Below, in pieces: positions 35,496-44,224 of a DNA stretch of 64,000 nt (the first letter of the stretch is position 1; each line of letters opens with the position of its first letter). The notes under the pieces are model-generated. The model had not been told where the DNA came from. It saw only the letters and a program-made list of their open reading frames with translations, and ran no database searches. The position numbers and the translations under genes are program-made. The stretch spans positions 992,001-1,056,000 of the forward strand of contig NC_022567.1 in assembly GCF_000478885.1 (NCBI RefSeq), in the 5' to 3' direction. Source of the stretch: Adlercreutzia equolifaciens DSM 19450 (GTDB lineage: Bacteria > Actinomycetota > Coriobacteriia > Coriobacteriales > Eggerthellaceae).

Positions 35496-36527
35496 ATGGA
35501 AGAAACGGAAAAGACATACACCGCTTGGGGCCTGGACGAAGGCGAGCACGAGGCGCAAGGATTGAAGCCCATGCTGACGCCCGAAGGACAGGTCGAACTG
35601 CTGAAGGCGAAAGGCGTCACGTTCGATCGCTGCAGCGAGGAGCAGGCCATCGAGGCGCTGTCGGGCAGGGACACGTTCCTGCACACCGCCGCGTACCGGA
35701 AGTTGTTCCAGGTTCACCGCGAAGGAGGCAAGGCGGGCCAATACGTCAAGCTGGATTTCGCAGACTTGCTTGACCTCGATGCATTGGACGGCAGGTTGAG
35801 ACGCACGTTCCTCGCCGTGACGGGCGACATCGAGCGGATCGCCAAGACGAGGCTCATCGCTAGGTTGGCCGACGATCCAACAGAAGACGGGTACGGCATC
35901 GTTTCAGAGTTCATGCAAGGCCAGAGAGCCACTTACCGCAATTCAATAGCGCGGGGGCTAAAGGCGCGTGCAGGGAGTTCAGGAGGTGCCGACACTTATT
36001 CAGGGAACCTCATCGAGCATTACCGCTCCGCGATGCCGGTGTGGGTGTTTCTGGAGGTAGTTCCCTTCGGCACGCTGCTGGCCTTCCTTCTGTTCTGCGC
36101 TGACCGTTGGGGCGACAAGGCGCTTGAGAACAGGCATTACGAGCTGACAGGCGTTAAGGCGGTGCGCAACTGCTGCGCCCATCAAAGCTGCATCATAAAC
36201 GGCTTCACAGACGGGAACCGCGCAAGCCATGCACCCCGCTACAGAATCATGGAGTGGCTGTCGGGGAGAGAGGTTGGAAGCGCCAGAGCTCGCAAGGAGA
36301 AGATGAGGAACGAGGGGATGCAGCAGCTAGTGACGACGCTGGCGGTGTTCGACACTATCGAGGGTCAGAGATCATCCGATACAAAGGCTGCGCTCGTCGA
36401 GCTGTCGGGTGCTTTGAAGGACCACTGCCAAAGGTACGGAGAGCAAAACGCCTTCGTGTCGTTCCTGTCGTTTCTCGCCAAGACAATTGACGCGGTGCGG
36501 GATATTTGGGAATATAATCGCACGTAG
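35496..36527 (+). CDS. Abi_2-family abortive infection-like protein
   Basis: 343 residues. The N-terminal lead (KPMLTPEGQVELLKAKGV), the AYRKLF segment and the HEPN-type motif RX4H (R224-NCCAH229, in KAVRNCCAHQSC) fit the AbiD/AbiF/Abi_2 family. These proteins act in phage resistance or toxin-antitoxin systems by RNA cleavage, inferred here from family. A single gene, ending in a bidirectional hairpin at 36548. The region upstream (35301-35495) holds only the integrase remnant and an antisense frame that I do not call. Confidence 0.82.
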   Translation: MEETEKTYTAWGLDEGEHEAQGLKPMLTPEGQVELLKAKGVTFDRCSEEQAIEALSGRDTFLHTAAYRKLFQVHREGGKAGQYVKLDFADLLDLDALDGRLRRTFLAVTGDIERIAKTRLIARLADDPTEDGYGIVSEFMQGQRATYRNSIARGLKARAGSSGGADTYSGNLIEHYRSAMPVWVFLEVVPFGTLLAFLLFCADRWGDKALENRHYELTGVKAVRNCCAHQSCIINGFTDGNRASHAPRYRIMEWLSGREVGSARARKEKMRNEGMQQLVTTLAVFDTIEGQRSSDTKAALVELSGALKDHCQRYGEQNAFVSFLSFLAKTIDAVRDIWEYNRT

Positions 36528-36547
36528 AAAAACCGCAAGGTTTTGCA

Positions 36548-36580
36548 AGGGCCGGTCCTGTTGGGACTGGCCCTAGTTTT
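36548..36580. terminator. Bidirectional terminator
   Basis: AGGGCCGGTCC/GGACTGGCCCT with a TGTTG loop and AGTTTT tail, between the convergent Abi gene and the small gene at 36583. Confidence 0.65.
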
Positions 36581-36582
36581 AT

Positions 36583-36792
36583 CTAGGCGTGTTCCAGGAC
36601 CCCGTCGAGGTTCGCCGCGCAGGTCTCCACGATGCAGCGCACGGCTGCCAGCTCGGAGGCGGTTATCCTCCGGTTGTCGGCCTTGTCCTCAAGCATCTCA
36701 AGGAGCGATGCTGCGCCTTCCAGCTTCCCCGAGGACTGCACCCTAACGTTGACGAGCTCTTTCGGCGGGGCGTATTCTGCGCTTGCTGCCAT
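36583..36792 (-). CDS. Small unknown protein in the accessory region
   Basis: 69 residues, acidic and helical (KLEGAASLLEMLEDKADNRR then ITASELAAVRCIVETCAANL). Not recognised. GGAAAGGTGG ends five bases before its ATG on the minus strand, which supports translation. It is convergent with the Abi gene and may belong to a decayed mobile element. Confidence 0.55.
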   Translation of the reverse strand: MAASAEYAPPKELVNVRVQSSGKLEGAASLLEMLEDKADNRRITASELAAVRCIVETCAANLDGVLEHA

Positions 36793-36970
36793 GGGGCCAC
36801 CTTTCCGTATTCGGGATGAAGAAGATAGTGGCCCCAGAGAACGTGCGGCAACCTAGGTGGCAGCACCGAAGGGCGGCCCTTTCCAAGGGCCGGGATCGGA
36901 TCCGCGCGACTGCCTTTGGAGGATCGGGTGTCGCGACCGGTGTCGATATCCGGAGGTTTGGAACTTCGGG

Positions 36971-37173
36971 GCGACGAACTGCCTGAAAAATGCACGAGAT
37001 CGCGAGTTGTAAGCGTCCCGGGGGTGCGAATGACTCGGAACTGAAGGCTTGCAAATCGGCTCCAATTCGCTGACCAGGCATTTCTCAATAGCTTTTCAGA
37101 GCACGGGTCTTCATCGGCGGGATCGGACGCTTACAACTCGAGATTTCGTGCATTTTCGGGGTGCTTCGGCGAC
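36971..37173. repeat. Intergenic inverted-repeat element B
   Basis: Core arms 36991-37018 and 37125-37152 (28 bases, two mismatches) separated by 106 bp. TGCACGAAATC-TCGAG and GTTGTAAGCGTCC are the shared pieces. Outward similarity to element A continues for about 20 bases on each side. Interior unrelated to that of element A. It fills most of the 36793-37190 gap; the remaining part has no gene I can support. Confidence 0.78.
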
Positions 37174-37190
37174 TGAGCGGGGCGCCCGCG

Positions 37191-37460
37191 TTAGCGAACC
37201 TCTGCCAAATAGGCGTTGGCGCTGCGGGGGAACTCGCGCTTGAAGGCCTCCTTCAGCAGGCGCTTGCCAGCAGCGCCCGGCGGCAGGGGAGAGCGGCTCT
37301 TCTCGAAGCCGTCCTCGACGAGGAGCCAGCCCTCTCCGTCGCGCTCGAGGGTGAGGGAGCGGTCCTTCTTGAACGTCGCCAGAGTGAGCGACTTCAGTCC
37401 TTTGTCGGCCGGAGCGTTGAAGAGCTTGGCCTGGGCCTGCTTCACGGGAACGAGCTTCAT
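37191..37460 (-). CDS. Small basic conserved-looking protein, unknown
   Basis: 89 residues, basic, with KLVPVKQAQAKLF at the start and a C-terminal KRLLKEAFKREFPRSANAYL. AGGAGGT six bases before the ATG on the minus strand. Longer frames upstream run into the next gene and lack a site. Not recognised; the composition resembles a folded protein rather than a shadow frame. Confidence 0.6.
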   Translation of the reverse strand: MKLVPVKQAQAKLFNAPADKGLKSLTLATFKKDRSLTLERDGEGWLLVEDGFEKSRSPLPPGAAGKRLLKEAFKREFPRSANAYLAEVR

Positions 37461-37710
37461 AGCGACCTCCTGTCGGGCGCGCCTCGGCCGAAGGTCGGGT
37501 ACCGGGCCAGGTCGCAGAGATGCTTTTCGCGATGATTGTACGCGTTGCCAATGCTCCTTCGAACGGCCCGTTTTTTCCTTCCCCGAACTGTAACGCGCGC
37601 CGAAGAAAGAACGGCCTGTTTCGCCGATCGGGCACGGCCGGCATCGGTCTGCTATAGTGGCGTCGGGAAATGGGCGCCGGGCATGTCGGCGCAGTTGATA
37701 GGAGGTTTTC

Positions 37711-38226
37711 ATGGAGATCGTTGTTGCGGAACCTGAGCAGGTGGATGCCATGGTCGCTATCACCGAGCAGGCCCGGGCCAACATGGCCGCTATGGGCATC
37801 GATCAGTGGCAGTGCGGTTATCCCGACCGGGGTACCTGGGAGGCTGACGTGGCGGCAGGTGCCGCCTATGTTGCCCTGGACGAGGGACGCGTGGTGGCTG
37901 TGTTCCGCTACGCCGATGAGCCCGAGGCCGCTTATGAGACTCTGGAAGGGGAGTGGCTGACCGACGGTCCCTACGCCACGGTGCACCGCTGCGCCGTGGA
38001 TCCGGCCTGTCGGGGGCGCGGCATCATCGGAAAGCTCTTCGCCTTCGCCTGCGAAAAGGCGGCTGCCGACGGCATGGTTTCCGTGCGCATCGACACCCAT
38101 GCCGACAACGCCCCCATGCGCCGGGCGGTGGAGAAGTTCGGCTTCGTCCCCTGCGGCGACATCACGCTGACGGAAGGCCCCGAGGCCGGCGCCCCGCGCA
38201 TCGCCTTCGAGAAGGTTCTAGGTTAG
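37711..38226 (+). CDS. GNAT-family N-acetyltransferase
   Basis: 171 residues. The acetyl-CoA binding motif is RGRGIIGKLF, preceded by strand HRCAVDP and followed by RIDTHADNAPM typical of small-molecule or protein acetyltransferases. TATAGT box at 37653-37658, AGGAGG at 37702. Substrate unknown. Confidence 0.88.
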   Translation: MEIVVAEPEQVDAMVAITEQARANMAAMGIDQWQCGYPDRGTWEADVAAGAAYVALDEGRVVAVFRYADEPEAAYETLEGEWLTDGPYATVHRCAVDPACRGRGIIGKLFAFACEKAAADGMVSVRIDTHADNAPMRRAVEKFGFVPCGDITLTEGPEAGAPRIAFEKVLG

Positions 38227-38292
38227 GCGGTCGAAAACGGGGGCTTCAGCTGCATCGGGAAGGCGAAAGCGTGCGGATGACTTTGCGGGCGC

Positions 38293-38298
38293 TATAAT
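38293..38298 (+). promoter_or_regulatory. -10 box of cimA
   Basis: TATAAT 32 bases before the ATG, with GGGGAGG as ribosome site. Confidence 0.5.
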
Positions 38299-38329
38299 GG
38301 CACCCGACCAGAGATTCGGGGAGGCATCT

Positions 38330-39931
38330 ATGACCGCGACGCGCATCTACACCTACGACTCCACCTTGCGCGATGGGGAGCAATGCGAGGGCATCACGCT
38401 CTCGCTGGCCGACAAGCTCGCCATCGTGCGGCGTCTCGACGAGTTCGGCATCGACTACATCGAGGGCGGCTTCCCTGCGTCGAACCCCAAGGACGTGGTC
38501 TTCTTCCGCGAAGTGGCGGCTATGGATTTGAAGCACGCCCAAATCGCGGCCTTCGGTTCCACCTGCAAGAAGGGCGTCGCCGCTGCCGAGGATCCCGGGT
38601 TGGCCGACCTCATCGCGTGCGGGGCGCCGGTGGTCACTATCGTCGGGAAGACGTGGGACGCCCAGGTGGAGCGCGCGCTGCAAACGACGCTCGAAGAGAA
38701 CCTGCGCATGATCGGCGAGTCGGTGGCCCACTTGAAGGCGGCTGGCCGGCATGTGGTGTTCGATGCCGAGCACTACTTCGACGGCTTCAAAGCAAATCGC
38801 GACTATGCCCTGGCCTGCGTGGGAGCGGCCGTGGAGGCGGGTGCCGATTCGGTGGATCTTTGCGAGACCAACGGAGGCGCGCTGCCCTTCGAAGTGGAGC
38901 AGATCGTCGCAGCCACAGTCGCTGCCTTTCCGAGCCAGGCTTTCGGCATCCACTGCCACAACGACTCCGGTTGCGCGGTGGCCAACACGCTCGCGGCCGT
39001 GCGCGCCGGCGCCACGCAGGTGCAGGGTACCGTGAACGGCATCGGCGAGCGCGTGGGCAACACCGACCTGCTCACGGTCATCGCCGACTTGGAGCTGAAG
39101 ATGGGTGCGGAATGCGTGGGGCACCGCAGCCTCGTCCAGCTTACAGGCGTGGCCCAGTACGTGGCCGAGCTCTGCAACGTGTCCATGCCCGCGCATCATC
39201 CCTACACGGGTTCTTCGGCCTTCGCCCACAAGGGCGGCTTGCACGCCAGCGCCATCGCGCGGTTCCCCGCCGCCTACGAGCACGTGAGCCCCGCCGCCGT
39301 GGGCAACACGAGCCGCACAGTGGTGAGTGAGCTGGCCGGCAAGGCATCGCTTCTGGCGAAGGCGAGAAGCCTCGGCTTCGATCTGGAAGCGGCCGGCGTG
39401 GACGTGCAGGCGGTGCTCGACGACATCAAGGCGCGCGAGGCGGCCGGCTTCACCTACGAGGTGGCCGACGGCTCGCTGGGCCTTCTGCTCATGCGCCACC
39501 TGAGGCTGTACGCGCCGGCGTTCACGTTGGAGAGCTTCCGCGTCATCGTGGACGATCGCGAGGACACGGGAGCCCTGGCTAAAGACGCCCTGTCCGAGGC
39601 CACGGTGAAGATCCACGTGGGGGAGGGGCGGTTTGTGGCAACGGGCGAGAGCGCGGGCCCCGTGGGCGCCCTGGACGCTGCCCTGCGCATGGCCATCGTG
39701 GCGTCGTATCCGCAGGTGGAGGCCATGGAGCTCATCGACTACAAGGTGCGTCTGCTCGACGAGTCCCAGGGCACCGACGCCATCACCCGCGTGACCATCA
39801 CCGCCACCGACGGCGTAGACACCTGGGGCACCGTGGGCGTCTCGGAAAACGTCATCGAGGCCTCCTGGAACGCGCTCGTCGATTCCCTGGAATACGGCCT
39901 TTTCCGCGCCCGTGTACGGGCGGGGAAGTAG
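38330..39931 (+). CDS. cimA: (R)-citramalate synthase
   Basis: Condenses pyruvate and acetyl-CoA to citramalate, the threonine-independent route to isoleucine. HMGL-type barrel with TLRDGEQCEG, HCHNDSGCAVANT and GNTDLL metal and catalytic motifs; the C-terminal LeuA-like regulatory domain (about 400-533) marks long-form CimA/2-isopropylmalate synthase. GGFPASNPKD distinguishes it as citramalate-type. 533 residues. ATG at 38330; the frame opens earlier at 38297 without a site. Confidence 0.9.
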   Translation: MTATRIYTYDSTLRDGEQCEGITLSLADKLAIVRRLDEFGIDYIEGGFPASNPKDVVFFREVAAMDLKHAQIAAFGSTCKKGVAAAEDPGLADLIACGAPVVTIVGKTWDAQVERALQTTLEENLRMIGESVAHLKAAGRHVVFDAEHYFDGFKANRDYALACVGAAVEAGADSVDLCETNGGALPFEVEQIVAATVAAFPSQAFGIHCHNDSGCAVANTLAAVRAGATQVQGTVNGIGERVGNTDLLTVIADLELKMGAECVGHRSLVQLTGVAQYVAELCNVSMPAHHPYTGSSAFAHKGGLHASAIARFPAAYEHVSPAAVGNTSRTVVSELAGKASLLAKARSLGFDLEAAGVDVQAVLDDIKAREAAGFTYEVADGSLGLLLMRHLRLYAPAFTLESFRVIVDDREDTGALAKDALSEATVKIHVGEGRFVATGESAGPVGALDAALRMAIVASYPQVEAMELIDYKVRLLDESQGTDAITRVTITATDGVDTWGTVGVSENVIEASWNALVDSLEYGLFRARVRAGK

Positions 39932-39973
39932 GTTTTCGTATCCCTCGGCGAAGATGCTCGGTTGCCTTGGATA

Positions 39974-41149
39974 TTAGTCGGTTGGCGTTTCCTCGGGCTT
40001 CTCTTCTCGGGCCTCGGCGAGGAGGAGGTCTACCATGCGGCCGTAGCTGCGGGTGCCGTCTTGCTGCTGGTTGGCCTTCAAATAGGCGTCGTTGGCGGCG
40101 TTTGATGCCTCGGCCACGGGGCCCTCGAACTGTTTCAGGTACTCAGCGCGCGCACGGCGGTCGGCCTTCACCTCTTCCGACAGCCCGTCGCTCACGGCAA
40201 CGGCCGTATCGCGATCCGCCTTGACGAGCGCCGAGAGCGCGTATTCGTAGGCCAGCGAATAGCCGCTGTAGCGCGTGAGCGGGTCGGTTGCGTCCTTGCA
40301 GGCGAGGTATCCGATGAAGTTCGCCTCGTCCTCGCGCATGAAGCCGCATTGGTGGGCCATCTCGTGCCCCATGGTGGCGGGAATGGTGAAGAACGGCCCG
40401 TCCACGTTGATGTTCGATCCCACGGTGAAGGGGAAGTACATGCCCGCGATGTCGGCGTAGCTCATCAGCTCCGAGAAGAGCACGGGTTTGGGAGGGGAGT
40501 ACAGCGGCCGCGCGAGCGCCGGGTAGCGCTCGGCCAGCGCCTCCATGTTCGCGACGGTCTCGTGGGAGTAGGTCCAGAAGCCGCCGCGAGATTCGGCGTA
40601 CTCGTCGGGGATCGCGGCCATTTCGGCGCCGGCTCGGGTGGCTTCTCCCTCGTTTGTTGTCGCGGTCACCTCGGCCCGCGTCTCGTTCATGTTGGCGGCC
40701 AGGCTCTCGCACAGCGCCGCCAGCTCGTCGGTGGAAGATTCCCTCAGCTCGAATCCGGCGTCCTCGGCGAAGGTGTGGCGGTAGTAGTTCAGCCCGCACA
40801 TGAGGGCGAAGATGCAGTAGGCTACCGAGAGCACGGCGAGCATTGTGGTCAGCGCGCGCCACAGCACGAACCGCCGCCGACCGCGCCCACGTACGAAGGC
40901 GACGAGGTAGAAGCCGAGCCACCCGATGCAGAACGCGAGTGCCGCCACCACGACCCACTGCGCCACCGAGAACGGCGCCAGCGACGGCAGAAACCCCCAT
41001 GCCGACGACAGCCACGGGTAGACGCCCCGCGAGAACCACGCCTCGGTCAGCGACGGGTTCGCGCTCGCCACCCAGGTCAGCACAAGCGCGGCCGCGCCGG
41101 GCAGCAAAAGCCAAAGCCGCTTCAGCCGGTATGTCTCGGATTTTTCCAT
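39974..41149 (-). CDS. DUF3810-like membrane metallopeptidase-like protein
   Basis: 391 residues. Three hydrophobic segments in the first 130 residues, then a soluble domain with HEMAH (GHEMAHQCGF), a zincin HExxH motif, and the preceding TIPATMG. These features fit DUF3810. The role is not known; the domain probably faces outward. ATG at 41149 chosen because the upstream frame runs through the repeat element at 41241. Confidence 0.8.
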   Translation of the reverse strand: MEKSETYRLKRLWLLLPGAAALVLTWVASANPSLTEAWFSRGVYPWLSSAWGFLPSLAPFSVAQWVVVAALAFCIGWLGFYLVAFVRGRGRRRFVLWRALTTMLAVLSVAYCIFALMCGLNYYRHTFAEDAGFELRESSTDELAALCESLAANMNETRAEVTATTNEGEATRAGAEMAAIPDEYAESRGGFWTYSHETVANMEALAERYPALARPLYSPPKPVLFSELMSYADIAGMYFPFTVGSNINVDGPFFTIPATMGHEMAHQCGFMREDEANFIGYLACKDATDPLTRYSGYSLAYEYALSALVKADRDTAVAVSDGLSEEVKADRRARAEYLKQFEGPVAEASNAANDAYLKANQQQDGTRSYGRMVDLLLAEAREEKPEETPTD

Positions 41150-41240
41150 AGACGCTATTATGCAGGTGTGCGGGGGCGCAAGCAAAAGAAGACTTACATG
41201 GTAATGGTTTTGTTTCCGTGTTTGAGAACCCAAAGATTTT

Positions 41241-41358
41241 GTGCAGGATTTTGCGTTTGGGAGAGTCGCACGCTCCCTGCGAGCTCTCCCAAACGCAAAA
41301 TCCTGCACCGAAAAGGACCATAAGGAGTTCCGAGGCTCTCCCAAACGCAAAATCCTGC
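41241..41358. repeat. Intergenic inverted repeat with third copy (element G)
   Basis: GTGCAGGATTTTGCG-TTTGGGAGAG (41241-41265) has a perfect 25-base inverted copy at 41284-41308, with an 18-base spacer, and a direct copy of that at 41336-41358. A further degraded copy may start at 41223. Related in outline (TGCA + A/T-rich + inner box) to elements A-E but more distant. Lies between a minus-strand gene start and the tRNA-Pro promoter. Confidence 0.75.
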
Positions 41359-41362
41359 GCTT

Positions 41363-41391
41363 TTGCTCGATAGCGAGGGTTCTGCTATACT
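41363..41391 (+). promoter_or_regulatory. Promoter of tRNA-Pro
   Basis: TTGCTC (41363-41368), exact 17-base spacer, TATACT (41386-41391). Confidence 0.7.
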
Positions 41392-41404
41392 TTCCGCGCT
41401 ATTT

Positions 41405-41481
41405 CGGGACGTGGCGCAGTCTGGTAGCGCGCCTGCTTTGGGAGCAGGATGTCGCAGGTTCGAATCCTGTCGTCCCGACCA
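41405..41481 (+). tRNA. tRNA-Pro (anticodon TGG)
   Basis: 77 bases with encoded CCA. Acceptor CGGGACG/CGTCCCG, loop TTTGGGA after CCTGC, T-loop TTCGAAT. Confidence 0.93.
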
Positions 41482-41789
41482 TGAATTTAGGCTGCGAGCC
41501 CTGCCGAGCAATCACGTTTGGCAGGGCTCGCCTTTCCCTTACCAAAAAGCTCACCGAAAATAAAGAGCAGTTGGCCGATTTGCAGGTGACAAATTCGTAT
41601 CATCTCGTTTCCGCTGAGAAAAGCAAACCGTCGGCTTCCTGGAGCGAACCACAAGTTGTGGGACAGTAGATACCGTCAAACACAACAGACCTTGTTACGA
41701 CTTGGTGGGCCTCTGCTCTCGAAGCCGCGTGAGATCTTGTGTGGCTGGCACGTTTCTATCTGTATCCGATCTAGGATAGGAGAGCTTCT
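41482..41789. other. Gap before arcA, with tRNA terminator
   Basis: The first 60 bases hold a terminator (GCGAGCCCTGCC at 41494-41505, complement 41520-41531, then CTTTCCCTT). The rest, about 250 bases before arcA, is A/T-richer than the coding sequence and probably contains the arcA promoter and control sites, but no clear ARG box or riboswitch is recognised. AGGATAGGAGAG precedes the arcA start. Confidence 0.5.
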
Positions 41790-43013
41790 ATGCAAGGAGT
41801 AAACGTCAAAAGCGAGATCGGCAATCTCAAGAAGGTCATCCTTCACCGCCCCGGCGACGAGTTGCTGAACCTCACCCCGAACACCTTGGAAGAGCTGCTG
41901 TTCGACGACATCCCGTTCCTTCCCGTGGCCCAGGAAGAGCATGACGCCTTCGCGAAGATCCTTCGCGACGAGGGCGTCGAGGTCGTGTACCTGGAGGATC
42001 TCATGGCCGAGGTCCTGGACGCCAAGCCCGAGCTGCGCCGCCAGTTCCTCGATCAGTGGATCTACGAGGCGGGCATCCGCACTGATATGTACCACGACAT
42101 CATCACCGACTATATCGAGAGCAACTACCCGAACACCAAGGACATGGTCATGAAGACCATGGCCGGCATCAACCTGCAGGAGCTGCCGCAGAAGGACACG
42201 CACCTGCTCGTGGACATGGTGTCCGACCGCTGCAAGCTCGTGTGCGCCCCGATGCCGAACCTGTACTTCACCCGCGACCCGTTCGCGATGATCGGCAACG
42301 GCGTGTCCATCAACCGCATGTACAGCCAGACGCGCAACCGCGAGACCATCTACGGCGATTACATCTTCAAGAATCACCCCGATTTCGTGGGCACCCCCGA
42401 GTACTACAGCCGCAACGACACCTTCCATATCGAGGGCGGCGACATCCTGAACATCAACGAGCACGTGCTGGCCATCGGCATCTCCCAGCGCACCGAGCCC
42501 GACGCCATCGACCACATCGCTCACAACATCTTCAACGACGAGACGAGCCCGATCGACACCATCCTGGCGTTCAACATCCCGGTATCCCGCGCCTTCATGC
42601 ACCTCGATACCGTGTTCACGCAGATCGACCGCGATAAGTTCACCATTCATCCCGGCATCATGGGTCCGCTGACCGTCTTCGAGATCACCCCGGACGGCAA
42701 GGGCGGCACCAAGATCCGCGAGCGCAACGAGGATCTGGAGTCCGTGCTCTCCGAGTACGTCGGCGAGAAGGTCACGCTCATCCCCTGCGGCGGCGGCGAC
42801 CGCATCGCGGCCGAGCGCGAGCAGTGGAACGACGGCTCCAACACCCTGTGCGTCCGCCCCGGCACCGTGGTGGTCTATCAGCGCAACAACGTCACCAACG
42901 ACGTGCTGTACAAGAACGGCATCAACTGCCTGGTCATGCCGTCCGCGGAGCTCTCCCGCGGCCGTGGCGGCCCGCGCTGCATGTCCATGCCGGCCTGGCG
43001 CGAGGCGCTGTAA
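41790..43013 (+). CDS. arcA: Arginine deiminase
   Basis: Hydrolyses arginine to citrulline and ammonia. The catalytic Cys is in RGRGGPRCMSMP; FTRDPF, HIEGGD and HLDTVFT carry the substrate and catalytic Asp/His/Glu residues. 407 residues, normal. First gene of the arginine cluster; the next starts 98 bases later after a GCGGCCG hairpin (43065-43088). Confidence 0.97.
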   Translation: MQGVNVKSEIGNLKKVILHRPGDELLNLTPNTLEELLFDDIPFLPVAQEEHDAFAKILRDEGVEVVYLEDLMAEVLDAKPELRRQFLDQWIYEAGIRTDMYHDIITDYIESNYPNTKDMVMKTMAGINLQELPQKDTHLLVDMVSDRCKLVCAPMPNLYFTRDPFAMIGNGVSINRMYSQTRNRETIYGDYIFKNHPDFVGTPEYYSRNDTFHIEGGDILNINEHVLAIGISQRTEPDAIDHIAHNIFNDETSPIDTILAFNIPVSRAFMHLDTVFTQIDRDKFTIHPGIMGPLTVFEITPDGKGGTKIRERNEDLESVLSEYVGEKVTLIPCGGGDRIAAEREQWNDGSNTLCVRPGTVVVYQRNNVTNDVLYKNGINCLVMPSAELSRGRGGPRCMSMPAWREAL

Positions 43014-43111
43014 GGCAACCCACCGCGCGGCTTGAAGCGCTGCGCATTGCTTGAGAATTTCCCTGCGGCCGGCCTGTCGGTCGGCCGCCATCTCATTGAA
43101 AGGAACGTATT

Positions 43112-44107
43112 ATGCCCGTGAATATTTCCGGCCAGTCCTACCTCCGCCTGCTCGATTTCTCCACCGAGCAGATCGAGTACCTGCTGAAGCTCTCCAAGAA
43201 CTTCAAGGACTTGAAGCGCACCGGCACCCCGCACCGCTACCTCGAGGGCAAGAACATCGTTCTCTTGTTCCAGAAGACCTCCACGCGCACCCGCTGCGCC
43301 TTCGAGGTCGGCGCCATGGACCTCGGCATGGGCGTGACCTACCTTGATCCGGGCAGCTCCCAGATGGGCAAGAAGGAGTCCATCGAGGACACCGCCCGCG
43401 TGCTCGGCCGCTTCTACGACGGCATCGAGTTCCGCGGCTTCGCCCAGTCCGATGTGGAGGAGCTCGCCGAGAAGGCCGGCGTCCCGGTGTGGAACGGCCT
43501 GACCGACATGTGGCATCCCACCCAGATGCTCGCCGACGCGCTCACCGTGCAGGAGAACTTCAACTACGACATCAAGGGCCTGAAGTTCGTCTTCTTCGGC
43601 GACCTTAAGAACAACATGGGCCGCTCGCTCATGGTGATGTGCGCCAAGCTCGGCATGAACTTCGTCGGCTGCGGCCCGAAGGACTGCTGGATGGACGATG
43701 AGCTCATCAAGACCTGCGAGGGCATCGCCGCCGAGAACGGCTGCACCGTGAAGTGCACCGAGGACGTGAAGGAAGCCGCCACGGACGCCGACGTCATCTA
43801 CACCGACGTGTGGGTGTCCATGGGCGAGCCCGACGAGGTGTGGCAGCAGCGCATCGAGCAGCTGCAGCCCTATCGCGTGACCAAGGAGATCATGGCCATG
43901 GCGAAGCCGACGGCCATCTTCCTGCACTGCCTGCCGGCCTTCCACGACACCAACACCACCACCGGCGCCGACATCGCGAAGCGCTTCGGCGTGACGGAGA
44001 TGGAAGTGGAAGACGACGTGTTCGAGTCGAAGCAGTCGAAGGTCTTCGACGAGGCCGAGAACCGCATGCACACCATCAAGGCCGTCATGTACGCCACGCT
44101 GCAGTAG
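43112..44107 (+). CDS. arcB: Ornithine carbamoyltransferase (catabolic)
   Basis: Converts citrulline and phosphate to ornithine and carbamoyl phosphate in the ADI pathway. Carbamoyl-phosphate motif KTSTRTRCAFE, ornithine loop HCLPAFHDTNT and HPTQMLAD are intact. 331 residues. The linkage to arcA argues for catabolic use; sequence alone does not distinguish argF from arcB. Confidence 0.94.
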   Translation: MPVNISGQSYLRLLDFSTEQIEYLLKLSKNFKDLKRTGTPHRYLEGKNIVLLFQKTSTRTRCAFEVGAMDLGMGVTYLDPGSSQMGKKESIEDTARVLGRFYDGIEFRGFAQSDVEELAEKAGVPVWNGLTDMWHPTQMLADALTVQENFNYDIKGLKFVFFGDLKNNMGRSLMVMCAKLGMNFVGCGPKDCWMDDELIKTCEGIAAENGCTVKCTEDVKEAATDADVIYTDVWVSMGEPDEVWQQRIEQLQPYRVTKEIMAMAKPTAIFLHCLPAFHDTNTTTGADIAKRFGVTEMEVEDDVFESKQSKVFDEAENRMHTIKAVMYATLQ

Positions 44108-44149
44108 CTTTCGTACCGCTACGGTAGCTGGCACATAGTTCGACACCTC

Positions 44150-44195
44150 GGGGCCGTGCGGAGTCGGGAGGGGAACCGCACGGCCCCCGTGTTTT
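44150..44195 (+). terminator. Terminator between arcB and the transporter
   Basis: 12 bp stem GGGGCCGTGCGG/CCGCACGGCCCC and GTGTTTTG tail. Partial read-through into the transporter is possible. Confidence 0.7.
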
Positions 44196-44224
44196 GTCAG
44201 TCATTCGATTAAGGAGGGATAACC

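Noticed and set aside
35097..35741. 214-codon minus-strand frame covering the integrase remnant
   Set aside because: Only the last 45 or so codons are integrase-like; the upstream part is antisense to the Abi gene and has no integrase character.
36783..36986. Plus-strand frame between the small gene and element B
   Set aside because: Arg-rich, no ribosome site, overlaps the start of the minus-strand gene.
41241..41358. Repeated units suggesting a CRISPR array
   Set aside because: Only three copies, in mixed orientation with unequal short spacers, and no cas genes nearby.
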